NCBI RefSeq assembly: GCF_004798965.1
Contig: NZ_SDSD01000001.1
Span: 1-64,000, forward strand
DNA from: Onishia niordana
GTDB lineage: Bacteria; Pseudomonadota; Gammaproteobacteria; Pseudomonadales; Halomonadaceae
Length of the DNA stretch: 64,000 bases
Reading direction: 5' to 3'
Within the stretch, counting starts at the first letter, position 1, and each line of letters starts with the position of its first letter. A program made the translations under genes and the position numbers. The notes below the pieces were generated by a model. It made no database searches and had not been told where the DNA came from. It worked only from the letters and a program-made list of their open reading frames with translations. Shown piece by piece: positions 49,204 through 59,124 of this stretch.

Positions 49204-50295
49204 TCAGGGTGAAGCAGCCTCTCTAGCCGCAGGCGTTGTCTGCCCAGACGAGGGCTCGACCGTGGGAGCCTGGATAAGCGTTGCCCGGCTGGTCCCAACC
49301 CGGCCGGCCGCAGATCCTTCGAGCCGCTCTATCGCCTGGGAGGCCAAATGATGGCCCAGCTTGATCAGCGCTTCTGCGCGATGAAATTCATATGCTCCGC
49401 AGACCGTCTTGGGTATCTCGATCAACACGTCCGGGGGATAGCCCGCCAGCTTGTACTTGGCAAGGGCCGCCTGGGTAATATCAAAAGACGCCAGCATCAT
49501 GTCGAGCTTGCCCCAGGCACGCTGACTTTCCCCCTGAGTGCTCGGCGCCTCTTCTGCCTCATCGGACCCGCCGCTACTGCCACTGTTAAACAGGCGCTGC
49601 GCACGACCGCGCACTCCGGAGACCCAGCCGGAAAAACCGCGTCCCTCGGCCTCTAGAGCCTCCTCGCGAGCTAACTCTTCTGCCACTTCTTCTTCCGGCA
49701 AAAGCTCTTCCAGACTGATCGGCCGAGGGCTGTGAGCCGTGGCATTGACGGCTACCACCAGATCGGCTCGCGCCGAAACAGTGGGAATGATCGGTAAAGG
49801 GTTCATGAGTCCACCATCAACCAGCACCTGATCGCCGACATGAACCGGCGTGATAATGCCAGGCACGGCAATGGATGCCCGAATGGCTTGCAACAAGGAG
49901 CCGCTCTGAAACCAGACCTCGCGCTGTCGTACCAGGTCGGTTGCCACGGTGGTCACCGGTATCGCCAAATCCTCGATGCGGGTCTCGCCAATCAGACTGG
50001 CCAGCTTGCCCATTACCTTATTGGCACGCATGGCGCCCATTGGGCTCCATGTGACATCAACCAACTTGAGCACATCGAAATAATCCAGTTGGCACACCCA
50101 GTCACGATAGGCTGGCAACTGGCCTGCCGCATAGACACCGCCCACCAGCGCCCCCATCGAACACCCCGAGATCGCCACGATTTCATAGCCCCGCGCCTCG
50201 AGCTCCTCGATCACGCCGATGTGTGCGTAGCCGCGCGCGCCACCACTGCCAAGCACCAGGGCGACACGTTTTCCCTCTTTCGCCTTGCTGTTCAT
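49204..50295 (-). CDS. rssA: patatin-like phospholipase, RssA type
   Basis: Patatin-domain protein of 363 aa with a Ser-Asp dyad: Ser46 in GCSMG and Asp160 in DGGLMNP. The oxyanion loop GSGGARG lies near residue 16. RssA proteins resemble phospholipases, but their natural substrate is unknown. This copy is longer than E. coli RssA (about 300 aa) because of an insertion rich in Glu/Ala/Ser (about 200-255) and a polar tail. ATG 50295 follows GGAGG. It is third in a leftward operon after two hydrolase genes. Confidence 0.85.
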   Translation of the reverse strand: MNSKAKEGKRVALVLGSGGARGYAHIGVIEELEARGYEIVAISGCSMGALVGGVYAAGQLPAYRDWVCQLDYFDVLKLVDVTWSPMGAMRANKVMGKLASLIGETRIEDLAIPVTTVATDLVRQREVWFQSGSLLQAIRASIAVPGIITPVHVGDQVLVDGGLMNPLPIIPTVSARADLVVAVNATAHSPRPISLEELLPEEEVAEELAREEALEAEGRGFSGWVSGVRGRAQRLFNSGSSGGSDEAEEAPSTQGESQRAWGKLDMMLASFDITQAALAKYKLAGYPPDVLIEIPKTVCGAYEFHRAEALIKLGHHLASQAIERLEGSAAGRVGTSRATLIQAPTVEPSSGQTTPAAREAASP

Positions 50296-50332
50296 GATTT
50301 CCCCTCCGCACCAGATAGGCATCTGGCCCGCT

Positions 50333-51217
50333 TCACTCTTCGATCACGCCCAAGGAGACCGTTTGCCACCATTGTGCGATGTTCTCGGCTACCTCAGCCA
50401 GCACCTCGCGTTCGAGATGCAAATGATGCCCTCCTGACAGCACTCGTCGCTCGAGCCCTGGCAAGGCTGCCCTCGCCTGCTTCGCGCTATCCCGCTCGCC
50501 AAGGATACCGCTCTCACCCTCTATCAGCAGCGAAGGCGCGCTAATCGCACCAAGCAGGCCTGTCACCTGTTCGGGACAGAAACGCACCAGCGAGGGACGC
50601 AGCAGCCGGCCATCCGTTCGCAGCCGAAAATGACCATCGTCCAAAGGCTCCAGGTTACGTTCGACCAGTGGCCACGCCGTATCAGCATCAATGGGTGTCA
50701 CGCCCCCTGCAACGCGTGCCGCAACAGCACTCTCTATATCAGCATAGCGTGGTGACAGCGAACGGCGGCGACGATGTCCAAGCAGGCCACGCCGCAATTG
50801 CTGAGCGGTGTCCTTGCCTTCCGTCGTGAGCGTGCCAAGGCCATCGATCAACATCAGTTGCTCCACTCGCTCGGGTAGCCCCGCAGAAAACAAGCAGGCC
50901 ACAGCGGCTCCCATTGAATGGGCCAACAGAGGTGCTGTCTCCAGTTCGAGCGTAGACATGGCATCCAACACGTCGTGGCAGTAGTCCCAAATAGCATAGT
51001 CGACCCCCGGTGGGTGACGCCTGGAGAGACCGTGGCCTGAGAAATCCAGCGCCACAACGCGAATACCGAGCCGCTCGGCCAACAGGGGGGCCAGCCGAGA
51101 AAAACTTGCGGCATTATCGAGCCAGCCGTGCAGCGCGAGCCAGGTGGGCGCATCGGGATCCCCCCAGGCCAGAGCCGCCAAACGGCTCTCGCCCAGGTAC
51201 AAGTCGGTTGGGGTCAT
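50333..51217 (-). CDS. alpha/beta hydrolase (1)
   Basis: Alpha/beta-hydrolase of 294 aa. Readable features: oxyanion HGWLDNAASF (30-39), nucleophile Ser101 in AHSMGAA, and the late GGHHLHLE histidine. The HGWLDN form is common in esterases related to human SERHL/MEST types; the substrate is unknown. ATG 51217 overlaps the stop of the preceding hydrolase by 4 nt, so translation is coupled. Confidence 0.85.
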   Translation of the reverse strand: MTPTDLYLGESRLAALAWGDPDAPTWLALHGWLDNAASFSRLAPLLAERLGIRVVALDFSGHGLSRRHPPGVDYAIWDYCHDVLDAMSTLELETAPLLAHSMGAAVACLFSAGLPERVEQLMLIDGLGTLTTEGKDTAQQLRRGLLGHRRRRSLSPRYADIESAVAARVAGGVTPIDADTAWPLVERNLEPLDDGHFRLRTDGRLLRPSLVRFCPEQVTGLLGAISAPSLLIEGESGILGERDSAKQARAALPGLERRVLSGGHHLHLEREVLAEVAENIAQWWQTVSLGVIEE

Positions 51218-52074
51218 GAGGAAGGCTCCAGCAGGCGTTCGAGGGTTGTGCACAGCGCCCGGCGACAGGCGTCGGGATGCTCCATGGGAAACATGTGCCC
51301 ACCGGGCACCAGCTCGAGCGGGACATCATGGCGCCGGATTCGGCGAATCCGGCGCCTGGTTAACAAGTCCGACTCGCGACCGGCCAGAAGCGCGAGCGGT
51401 ACCGAGAGTCGCGACGGAAGATAGCGAAGGTGATCGGGAAGATGACGAAAGATCTCGACCTCGGTATCCGGCGAGAAGGCAAGCGACACCCCACCGCTCT
51501 GGAGGTGCTTCACGGCCCCCGCCAGATAGTCATCGAACGCCTCCGGGGTGAAACCACGAAAGAGCCCCTTGCGCCTCAGATCCTCACCCATCGCCTGCCG
51601 ATCAGGCCAGTGTGCCCGACGCCTGAGGCTTCGGCCCGCTGGCGTGATCCGGTCAACCATCCCGGTTCGCTTGGCCAGTTTGATGGCCAATGCATCGAGA
51701 CCGAGCATCAGGGGTGGGTCCATCGCCACCACACAACGAAAGCGCTCGGGTGCCTTGTCGGCGGCCATGGCCATCAAGACGCCACCCATCGAGTGACCGA
51801 CGCCGATCACCGGTTCGTCATCCTCAGGTAGGCGCGACAACAGCTCATCGCGCAGCGCCAACCAATTCCGCCCTACGGGAAAGCGCGGATGGTGACCGAG
51901 TTGTTCCAGGGGGTGGAGGGAAAACCGCTCGCTTAGGGGTGACAGCAGGCTTTGATAGCTCCGCCCGGTAAAGCCGTTGGCATGAGCGAAGACCAATGGT
52001 GGCTTCTGGTGGGTGGCAACAGATGCACCGACTGATGCGGTGCATCCCCGAAAGGATTCATGGCGCTGAAGCAT
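51214..52074 (-). CDS. alpha/beta hydrolase (2)
   Basis: Alpha/beta-hydrolase of 286 aa, first gene of the operon. Features: HANGFTGRSY after strand 3 (31-40), nucleophile Ser95 in GHSMGG, and the late GGHMFPMEHP histidine. It resembles its downstream neighbour only at fold level. The substrate is unknown; with rssA it may form an ester or lipid-tailoring set (inference). ATG 52074 has GGACG upstream. Confidence 0.83.
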   Translation of the reverse strand: MLQRHESFRGCTASVGASVATHQKPPLVFAHANGFTGRSYQSLLSPLSERFSLHPLEQLGHHPRFPVGRNWLALRDELLSRLPEDDEPVIGVGHSMGGVLMAMAADKAPERFRCVVAMDPPLMLGLDALAIKLAKRTGMVDRITPAGRSLRRRAHWPDRQAMGEDLRRKGLFRGFTPEAFDDYLAGAVKHLQSGGVSLAFSPDTEVEIFRHLPDHLRYLPSRLSVPLALLAGRESDLLTRRRIRRIRRHDVPLELVPGGHMFPMEHPDACRRALCTTLERLLEPSS

Positions 52075-52145
52075 GGGGCGTCCTGGAAAGTGGCAACTAG
52101 CAAGCTAACGGCTTACCCTCACAATCTAGCCGCTCCGGCCTCGAA

Positions 52146-52334
52146 ATGAAACGACTGTTTGATTTCGAAGCTACCCCCGCTGCCATCGAAGCAAGCGGTT
52201 TCGCCTCTCACTTCTCTTTTCCGGAGTCCGCCGTGTCAAAGCCGCGTCCACCCCGCGATACGCAACTACGTAATGCCCTCTTCTTCACCACCGTCGCCGC
52301 TGCCATCGTCGTCGGATGGTGGCTGACCCACTAG
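52146..52334 (+). CDS. possible small membrane protein
   Basis: Open frame of 62 aa with one C-terminal membrane helix (ALFFTTVAAAIVVGWWLTH). No strong ribosome site precedes ATG 52146. A GTG at 52232 with CGGAG 7 nt upstream would give a 33-residue protein made almost only of the helix, which seems more likely. No family was recognised. It lies between two divergent-to-convergent transcription units and could be a real short ORF or chance. Confidence 0.4.
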   Translation: MKRLFDFEATPAAIEASGFASHFSFPESAVSKPRPPRDTQLRNALFFTTVAAAIVVGWWLTH

Positions 52335-52352
52335 GGAATTCGCCTTAGGCGC

Positions 52353-53087
52353 TTAGGCATCCCGGTAACGTGCATACATATCGCGAGAGCGTTCAAGATG
52401 CTGCTGCATCGCTTCTCGTGCTGATGGCCCATCTCGCTCGATAATGGCCGTCAGAATGCGGGCATGTTCCTCATGGACCAGCTCGAGATAACGCGCCGTA
52501 CCGCGAGGATCTATATCGGCGCTGAGTAGCTTGGCACGCGGGATCACGCTGGCGCTCAAGGACTCGTAAAGACGTTCGAAGCACACGTTGTGCGTTGCCT
52601 TTATGATCGCGTGGTGGAAGGCGAAATCTTCACGGCGAGCCTGTGACTTCGCCGCCTGCGCCTGCACAAACTCGGCATGTCGCGTCTCCAGCAACTTGCG
52701 GTCTTTGTCGTCGTGACGCAGTGCAGCCAACTCGGCCGCCGCGGGCTCAAGCGTCAATCGCAGCTCCAGTACCTGAAGGATATCCTCAATGGTCTGGGGG
52801 CTGATGTGCACGGCCGGCCGTGGTTCAGCCTTATCGTTGCGAATTACTGTCGTTCCAACACCGCGCCGAGTTTCGACCAGCCCCAGCGACTTTAGATAGG
52901 TGATAGCCTCGCGCACCACCGTGCGGCTAACCCCAAAGGCCTCGCACAGCTCACTTTCGGTAGGCAATTTGCTCCCCACCGGTGTATCGCCTGATGTTAT
53001 GCGACGCTCGAGTTGCTCCACGACGGCTTGAGACAGACTCCCTTCGCGGTTGACGCGCTTGACATCCCATGAGCTCGATTTCGCCAT
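52353..53087 (-). CDS. GntR/FCD-family regulator of hexarate genes
   Basis: FadR-type transcription factor of 244 aa. A winged helix-turn-helix (about 18-85; KLPTESELCEAFGVSRTVVREA) is followed by an FCD ligand domain (about 100-230) with metal/ligand His residues (FAFHHAIIKATH). It stands next to the glucarate/galactarate operon and divergent from an AEC permease, so it is the likely local repressor responding to a hexarate (inference). ATG 53087 has a weak upstream site (GCGGAA). A candidate operator is at 53264-53276. Confidence 0.85.
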   Translation of the reverse strand: MAKSSSWDVKRVNREGSLSQAVVEQLERRITSGDTPVGSKLPTESELCEAFGVSRTVVREAITYLKSLGLVETRRGVGTTVIRNDKAEPRPAVHISPQTIEDILQVLELRLTLEPAAAELAALRHDDKDRKLLETRHAEFVQAQAAKSQARREDFAFHHAIIKATHNVCFERLYESLSASVIPRAKLLSADIDPRGTARYLELVHEEHARILTAIIERDGPSAREAMQQHLERSRDMYARYRDA

Positions 53088-53263
53088 TTCCGCACCCTTT
53101 ACCCTAAATTCAGTTCCTGCACGTCACGTCGCGAAAAATGCCTGCGAACCTGTCAGTTTCGACAACCACATCACAGCCAAGCATGGCCACACATCACTAG
53201 TGTCTTTTAGCTCTGCTCTTAGCGTAAGTGAAGGCCGTATACAAACGTTCACTTCACCACCCA

Positions 53264-53276
53264 TCATACATCATAC
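53264..53276. promoter_or_regulatory. candidate hexarate operator, copy 1
   Basis: TCATACATCATAC, i.e. TCATAC repeated with one base between, lies in the divergent region of the FCD regulator and AEC gene. The identical 13 bases recur at 63264-63276 before kdgD. Agreement of 13/13 at two promoters of one pathway supports a shared regulator site. Confidence 0.55.
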
Positions 53277-53387
53277 TACCCATCACCACAGGGCAGCACA
53301 TGCCACCTGCTTGACCTCGCGCCATACAGGGGCACTGCTTAGCATCACAGCTACCCTGTGCATGCTAGATAAAAGGATGACAACTCG

Positions 53388-54329
53388 ATGGTCGATGTCT
53401 TTTTCACAACACTGGAAGTCAGCCTCCCCGTATTCGCCATGGTCTTCGTCGGCGCCTTACTCAAGCGGCTTGGCTGGATCAATCAAGACTTCGTCAATAC
53501 CGCCTCCCAGCTAGTGTTCAGGGCCACTATGCCTACACTGCTGTTTCTGAGCATCCTACGCGCCGACCCCAACACGGCTCTCAACGTCAAGCTGGTCGGC
53601 GCCTACATGGTTGTCTCGACGCTGGCCTTCGCGCTGATCTGGTTATGGGCACTGCCACGCTGTCCACATGAAGACCGAGGCGTCTTCGTGCAGGGGGCTT
53701 TTCGCGGCAACTGCGGCATCGTCGGCCTGGCCCTCTCGGCCAACATGTATGGCGATATCGGCTTGTCACTGGGCAGTATCATGGCCGGTGCCATCATCGT
53801 CCTCAACCTCGTGCTGTCAGCGATTGTGCTGGCCGTCTATAGCCCATCTGTCAGCGCACGTCCCCTGGCGATTCTTGGCGATGTCACCCGTAACCCGCTG
53901 ATCATAGGCATCGTGGCCGCCCTCCCCCTCAATTACCTCGAGGTGCAACTGCCTACCTGGCTAATGACCTCAGGCGATTATCTGGCATCCCTTTCATTGC
54001 CACTGGCACTGATCTGCATCGGCGGCAGCCTGAGCGTCTCTGCTGCCAGGCAAAGCAGCACGCTTGCCCTGGAAGCCAGCCTCTGGAAGCTCGCCCTGAT
54101 GCCGGCCCTTGGTGTGCTGATAGCAGTACCGCTCGGCTTTCGCGGTGCAGAGCTTGGCATTCTGTTCCTGTTCCTTGGCAGCCCAAGCGCGGCGGTAGCC
54201 TACGTCATGGCCAGGGCCGCCGGCGGCAACGAGCAGCTCGCCGCCAGCATCATCGTGGTCAGCACGCTACTCAGCCTAGTGACCATCAGCGCAGGGCTTT
54301 TCGTGCTAAAGCTACTGGCATTGATCTAG
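53388..54329 (+). CDS. AEC family permease (1)
   Basis: Auxin-efflux-carrier/AEC family transporter of 313 aa with about ten hydrophobic segments. The conserved FRGNCGIVGLAL segment follows the first half, and a second NPLIIGIVAALP helix block marks the repeat. AEC proteins move organic acids such as malate or malonate; here a hexarate or its product is plausible from context. It is divergent from the FCD regulator. ATG 53388 has AGGATG upstream. A close paralog starts at 63416 at the other end of the operon. Confidence 0.87.
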   Translation: MVDVFFTTLEVSLPVFAMVFVGALLKRLGWINQDFVNTASQLVFRATMPTLLFLSILRADPNTALNVKLVGAYMVVSTLAFALIWLWALPRCPHEDRGVFVQGAFRGNCGIVGLALSANMYGDIGLSLGSIMAGAIIVLNLVLSAIVLAVYSPSVSARPLAILGDVTRNPLIIGIVAALPLNYLEVQLPTWLMTSGDYLASLSLPLALICIGGSLSVSAARQSSTLALEASLWKLALMPALGVLIAVPLGFRGAELGILFLFLGSPSAAVAYVMARAAGGNEQLAASIIVVSTLLSLVTISAGLFVLKLLALI

Positions 54330-54393
54330 CCGCAAGCCAAACGAAAGCCCGCCCCGCAACTCCTCCACACTGCTTGCCGACACAGAGCCGACA

Positions 54394-54422
54394 CAAAAAA
54401 GCCCCGCTTTCGCGGGGCTCTT
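54394..54422. terminator. bidirectional terminator between AEC gene and hexarate operon
   Basis: Eight-bp stem AGCCCCGC/GCGGGGCT (54400-54407, 54412-54419) preceded by six A. For the leftward operon this A-run is read as U, a classic intrinsic terminator. Confidence 0.88.
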
Positions 54423-54472
54423 CGGGCCGACTCAGTCGCATTGACTCAGTTGTGTCGACTCACGCGGCCTAC

Positions 54473-56050
54473 TCAGGCCTCACGCTTGCCATCGACCAGG
54501 CGGCTGACGCCTTCCGGGTTACCGTCACGCAGCGCTTCGGGCAACAGGCCCTGGGGCAGGTTCTGGTAGCAGACCGGGCGCAGGAAGCGATGGATTGCCG
54601 CGCTGCCCACCGAGGTGGTGCGCGAGTCAGAGGTGGCAGGATAAGGCCCACCATGGACCATGGCGTGGCAGACCTCGACGCCGGTCGGCCAGCCGTTGGC
54701 CATCACGCGCCCGGCGCGACGCTCGAGGATCGGCAACAGGCCGCGGGCGGCGTCCAGGTCGCCATCGTCCATCTGCAGGGTCGCGGTCAGCTGGCCTTCC
54801 AGATGCTCGGCCACGCGTGCCACTTCGGCCTGGTCGGCGCATTCGATGACCAGCGAGGTGGCCCCGAAGACCTCGGCCTGCAGGGCTTCATCGCTCAGGA
54901 AGTCGGCCGCCTTGGCGACGAACAGCCCGACCTGGCAGGTGTTGGGGCCGTCGCCAGCCGGGCCACGCGCCACTTCACGGGCATGGCGGCTTTGCGTCAG
55001 GCCCTCGACACCCTGGGTGTAAGCCTCATGGATGCCCGGCGTCAGCATGGTATGAGCCGGGGCGCCCTTGACCGCCTCGCCGGCGGCGTCGAGGAACGCC
55101 TCCAGGCCGTCACCCTGCTGGGCGATCACCAGCCCCGGGTTGGTGCAGAACTGGCCGGCGCCCATGTTGAGCGAGCCGACGAAGGCTTTGCCCAGTTCCT
55201 TGGCGCGGCTCTTCAGGGCCTCGGGCAGCAGGAACACCGGGTTGATCGAGCTCATCTCGGCATAGACCGGGATCGGCTCGGGACGCTCCTGGGCGGCTTG
55301 CATCAGTGCGGTGCCGCCGCTGCGCGAGCCCGTGAAGCCCACGGCCTTGATGCGCGCATCGCGGACCAGGCCCTGACCCACTTCACGGCCGGAGCCGTAG
55401 ATCAGCGAGAACACGCCTTCGGGCAGGTTGCACTTGGCGACGGCGCGTTGCACGGCGCGGCCGACCAGCTCGCTGGTGCCAGGATGCGCGGAGTGCGCCT
55501 TGACGACCACCGGGCAGCCAGCGGCCAGGGCCGAGGCGGTATCACCACCGGCCACCGAGAACGCCAGCGGGAAGTTGGAGGCACCGAAGACGGCGACCGG
55601 GCCCAGGCCGATATGGCGCTGACGCAGGTCGACACGCGGCATCGGTTCGCGCTCGGGCAGCGCCGGGTCGATGCGCACATCGAGCCATTCGCCGGCACGC
55701 ACCACCGAGGCGAACAGGCGCAGCTGACCGCAGGTACGGCCGCGCTCGCCCTGCAGGCGAGCCTGCGGCAGGCCGGATTCGGCCACGCCACGCTCGATCA
55801 GCGCGTCACCGATGGCCTCGATCTCGTCGGCGATGGTCTCGAGGAAGCGGGCGCGTTCCTCGAGGCCGGTCTCGCGATACGTGCCGAAGGCCGCCCAGGC
55901 CAGTTCACAGGCCTGGTCGACCTCGGCCTTGCCGCCGGCGGCATAGGCCGGTGACAGGGTCTCGCCGGTCGCGGGGTTGATGGCGTTGATTGCCGCGCCA
56001 TTGGCGGCCACGGCGCTCTGGCCGATCAGTTGTTTGCCTTCCAGTGTCAT
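54473..56050 (-). CDS. 2-oxoglutarate semialdehyde dehydrogenase (aldehyde dehydrogenase)
   Basis: NAD(P)+-dependent aldehyde dehydrogenase of 525 aa. Catalytic Cys302 (GQFCTNPG) and general base Glu265 ([10 protein letters not shown]) are present, along with [17 protein letters not shown]. This form is typical of the 2-oxoglutarate (alpha-ketoglutaric) semialdehyde dehydrogenase group. It would oxidise the product of KdgD to 2-oxoglutarate, completing hexarate breakdown. ATG 56050 follows AGGAG; the frame opens 30 nt earlier. It is the last gene of the seven-gene operon, followed by a strong terminator. Confidence 0.92.
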   Translation of the reverse strand: MTLEGKQLIGQSAVAANGAAINAINPATGETLSPAYAAGGKAEVDQACELAWAAFGTYRETGLEERARFLETIADEIEAIGDALIERGVAESGLPQARLQGERGRTCGQLRLFASVVRAGEWLDVRIDPALPEREPMPRVDLRQRHIGLGPVAVFGASNFPLAFSVAGGDTASALAAGCPVVVKAHSAHPGTSELVGRAVQRAVAKCNLPEGVFSLIYGSGREVGQGLVRDARIKAVGFTGSRSGGTALMQAAQERPEPIPVYAEMSSINPVFLLPEALKSRAKELGKAFVGSLNMGAGQFCTNPGLVIAQQGDGLEAFLDAAGEAVKGAPAHTMLTPGIHEAYTQGVEGLTQSRHAREVARGPAGDGPNTCQVGLFVAKAADFLSDEALQAEVFGATSLVIECADQAEVARVAEHLEGQLTATLQMDDGDLDAARGLLPILERRAGRVMANGWPTGVEVCHAMVHGGPYPATSDSRTTSVGSAAIHRFLRPVCYQNLPQGLLPEALRDGNPEGVSRLVDGKREA

Positions 56051-56160
56051 ACGATTTCTCCTGTCATGGGACGCCGCCATACGGCGCCGTTCAGGTCAGA
56101 CGAGACGGCACTCGCCGCCTCATCAGGCAAGAAGTGTTCAGAGGTGTCAGACCACCACTA

Positions 56161-57486
56161 TCAGCGCACCAGAGCGGGACGCTTGGGATCGAACTCCCAG
56201 CCCGGGATCAGGTACTGCATCGCCATCGCATCGTTACGCTGGGTCACATCCAGTCGCTTGTACTTCTCATGGGCTTCCATGAGCTTGGCATCATCAAGCT
56301 CGACCCCTAGCCCCGGCGTCTTAGGCACCTTGAGCTTACCGTCACGAATCTGGAACGGTTCCTTGGTAATGCGCTGGCCGTCCTGCCAGATCCAGTGGGT
56401 ATCGATGGCGGTGATCTCACCCGGGCAGGCAGCAGCCACATGGGTCATCATCGCCAGTGAAATATCGAAGTGGTTATTGCTGTGCGAGCCCCAGGTCATG
56501 CCCCACTCGTTGCACAGCTCGCCCACGGCCACAGCGCCCTGCATGGTCCAGAAGTGACAGTCAGCCAGCGGAATATCCACGGCGTTTAGCTGTACCGCGA
56601 GCTGCAGTTGCTTGTAATCGGTGGCGATCATGTTGGTGGCGGTCGGCATGCCGGTACGCTTCTTGAACTCGGCCATGGTCTCGCGACCGGAGAAGCCGCC
56701 TTCCTGGCCACAAGGGTCCTCGGCATAGCTCAGCAGGTGCTTGATCGGGTCTAGCACCCGCACCGCTTCGTCGAGCTTCCAGGCTCCATTGGGATCCAGC
56801 GTCAGGCGTGCCTCGGGGAATGCCTCGTGCAGCGCGCGGATGCAGTCGGCCTCTTCTTCGCCACGCAATACGCCGCCCTTGAGCTTGAAGTCCTTGAAGC
56901 CATAACGGTCATAGGCGGCCTTGGCCAGGTTGGCCACCGCATCAGGGGTCATGGCCTTGCGATACCGCACCTCGTCCCAGGCATCCACGGGATTGGTGAC
57001 TTTCGGGTAAGGAAGATCGGTCTTGTCCGGGTCGCCTAACAGGAACAGATAGCCCAACGCCTCGACCTCATCGCGCTGGCGACCGAACTGACCCAGCAAG
57101 TCCGCAACCGGCATGCCCAATGCCTGGCCAAACAGATCGTAAAGCGCCGACTCGATGGCGGTGACCACATGCACGGCCACGCGCAGGTCGAATGTCTGGC
57201 GGCCACGCTCCTCGGGGCCACCCTGGGCCAGCAGCTCACGGGCCCGGCTCAATACCTGCTTGACCTCGTTGACAGGGGCGCCTTCTACGAGCGGACGGCA
57301 CTTTTCCAACCCCTTGAGGATGCCCTCACTGGAGGGGATCTCGCCCACCCCGCGGTTGCCGGACGCATCTTCCAGCACCAACACGCAACGGATGAACCAG
57401 GGCGCATGACCGCCACTGAGGTTGAGCAGGAAACCGTCTTCGCCGGCCACCGGCACAATGTTCATCTTGGTAATCTTGGGAAACAT
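56161..57486 (-). CDS. gudD: glucarate dehydratase GudD
   Basis: Enolase-superfamily enzyme of 441 aa dehydrating D-glucarate (and L-idarate) to 5-keto-4-deoxyglucarate. Catalytic residues align with E. coli GudD at a constant offset of four: Lys201/Lys203 (KLK), Asp231, Glu256, Asn285 and His335 (GSHSNNHFD). The N-terminal [11 protein letters not shown] loop gives substrate specificity. ATG 57486 follows AGGAGG. It sits between garD and the dehydrogenase gene. Confidence 0.95.
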   Translation of the reverse strand: MFPKITKMNIVPVAGEDGFLLNLSGGHAPWFIRCVLVLEDASGNRGVGEIPSSEGILKGLEKCRPLVEGAPVNEVKQVLSRARELLAQGGPEERGRQTFDLRVAVHVVTAIESALYDLFGQALGMPVADLLGQFGRQRDEVEALGYLFLLGDPDKTDLPYPKVTNPVDAWDEVRYRKAMTPDAVANLAKAAYDRYGFKDFKLKGGVLRGEEEADCIRALHEAFPEARLTLDPNGAWKLDEAVRVLDPIKHLLSYAEDPCGQEGGFSGRETMAEFKKRTGMPTATNMIATDYKQLQLAVQLNAVDIPLADCHFWTMQGAVAVGELCNEWGMTWGSHSNNHFDISLAMMTHVAAACPGEITAIDTHWIWQDGQRITKEPFQIRDGKLKVPKTPGLGVELDDAKLMEAHEKYKRLDVTQRNDAMAMQYLIPGWEFDPKRPALVR

Positions 57487-57521
57487 GGGGCTATTGCCTC
57501 CTGTAGAAATCGCTAAGGGAC

Positions 57522-59087
57522 TCAGGTCACCGGTGCCGGGTTGAACAGCACCAGGTCGTTGTAAAGGCCAAGCCGGTCAGCGGCGACCTGACGGCGGCCA
57601 CTGGCCACCTCGAGGATGAGATGAAACAACTCCCAGCCCATCTCCTCGATGGATGCATCGCCCGTGGCAATACGCCCCGCATCGAGATCGATCAGATCGT
57701 GCCAGCGCCGTCCCAGAGTGGAATTGCTGGAAACCTTGATGACCGGGGTCATGGGCAGGTTGTAGGGCGTGCCACGCCCAGTGGTGAAGACCTGAAGGTT
57801 CATGCCAGCGGCCGCCTGAAGCGTGCCGCAGATGAAGTCGCTGGCCGGCGTGGCAGCAAAGGTCAGACCGCGCTTGCGTAACCGTTCACCGGGCCCGATG
57901 ACATCGACGATCGGCGAGTTGCCGGACTTGATCACCGATCCCAGCGCCTTCTCGACGATATTGGAGAGTCCGCCCTTCTTGTTACCCGGCGAGGTGTTGG
58001 CGCTGCGGTCGGCCTGGCCCTGGGTCAGGTAGTCGTCGTACCAGGCCATCTGATCGACCAACGCCTGCCCGACCGCGGTATCCACGGCACGCGGCGTCAA
58101 CAGGTGAATGGCATCGCGAACCTCGGTGACCTCGGAGAACATCACGCTGCCCCCGGCACGCACGATCAGGTCGGTCGCAAAACCCACCGCCGGATTGGCG
58201 GTCAATCCGGAGAAGGCATCGCTGCCACCGCACTGCATGCCCACCACCAGCTCGGAGGCCGGGCAGGTCTCGCGGCGCCGACGGTCAAGGTATTCGAGGT
58301 GGCGCTCGGCCATGGCCATGATGCCCTCGACCATCTCACCGAAGCCCGTGAAGGACTCATCCTGCATGCTCAGCACATTGGCGCTGGGGTCAGCGGCTGC
58401 GGTGTTTTCAAATATCTTAACCGGCCGGTCCTCGATCAAAGTCGAGGGCTGCAGCTTCTCGCAACCCAGCCCTATGACCATGACCTCATTGCCGAAGTTG
58501 GGATTCAGCGCCAGGTTTCTTATGGTGCGAATCGGGATTACCGCGGCCGGCGCATTGATCGCCACACCACAGCCATAGCTGTGATTGAGCCCCACGACAT
58601 CATCAACGTTTGGAAAACGTGGCAGCAGCTCGCGCTTGATGCGCTCGACCACGTAATCGACGGTGCCCGCCACGCACTGCACGCTGGTCGTGATGCCGAG
58701 CACGTTCTTGGTCCCCACACTGCCATCAGCATTGCGAAACCCCTCGAACGTATAGCCCTCGAGAGGCGGCGCCGTTGGCGCTGGGCGGGTCGCCAGCGGC
58801 AGATCCTCAAGGGCCGGAGCCGTGGGCATGTGCAGGTTGGTCTCGTTGACATGCCCGCCTTGAGGAATGGACATGGTGGCCGTGCCAATGACTTCGCCGT
58901 AACGGATGACCGCATCACCTGCTGCCAATGCCTCGAGCGCCACCTTGTGCCCTTGAGGCACGGCTACCTGGAGTTCGATACCGTCGTCGAGCCTATCCCC
59001 GGCGGCAAGGCCGCCCTGCTCGACGACAACGGCAACGTTGTCCTTGGAGTGGATGCGAATCACTCGGGGAGATCGCTTGTCCGTCAT
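57522..59087 (-). CDS. garD: galactarate dehydratase GarD
   Basis: UxaA/GarD family dehydratase of 521 aa (E. coli GarD 523), turning galactarate into 5-keto-4-deoxyglucarate. An N-terminal SAF domain (about 10-90, with [12 protein letters not shown]) is followed by the main dehydratase region with [31 protein letters not shown] and the C-terminal NPAPVT that also ends E. coli GarD. It is a metal-dependent enzyme. It lies between tctA and gudD, with a 35-nt gap to gudD. Having both dehydratases widens the operon to two isomers. Confidence 0.94.
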   Translation of the reverse strand: MTDKRSPRVIRIHSKDNVAVVVEQGGLAAGDRLDDGIELQVAVPQGHKVALEALAAGDAVIRYGEVIGTATMSIPQGGHVNETNLHMPTAPALEDLPLATRPAPTAPPLEGYTFEGFRNADGSVGTKNVLGITTSVQCVAGTVDYVVERIKRELLPRFPNVDDVVGLNHSYGCGVAINAPAAVIPIRTIRNLALNPNFGNEVMVIGLGCEKLQPSTLIEDRPVKIFENTAAADPSANVLSMQDESFTGFGEMVEGIMAMAERHLEYLDRRRRETCPASELVVGMQCGGSDAFSGLTANPAVGFATDLIVRAGGSVMFSEVTEVRDAIHLLTPRAVDTAVGQALVDQMAWYDDYLTQGQADRSANTSPGNKKGGLSNIVEKALGSVIKSGNSPIVDVIGPGERLRKRGLTFAATPASDFICGTLQAAAGMNLQVFTTGRGTPYNLPMTPVIKVSSNSTLGRRWHDLIDLDAGRIATGDASIEEMGWELFHLILEVASGRRQVAADRLGLYNDLVLFNPAPVT

Positions 59088-59124
59088 ACTCGGTCCTCGC
59101 GGTTGCAGGAGTGGTGAGCGCTCA

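Noticed and set aside
54374-55954. 526-codon open frame opposite the aldehyde dehydrogenase
   Set aside because: It mirrors the real gene's codon bias; the dehydrogenase shows Cys302 and Glu265 in frame on the other strand.
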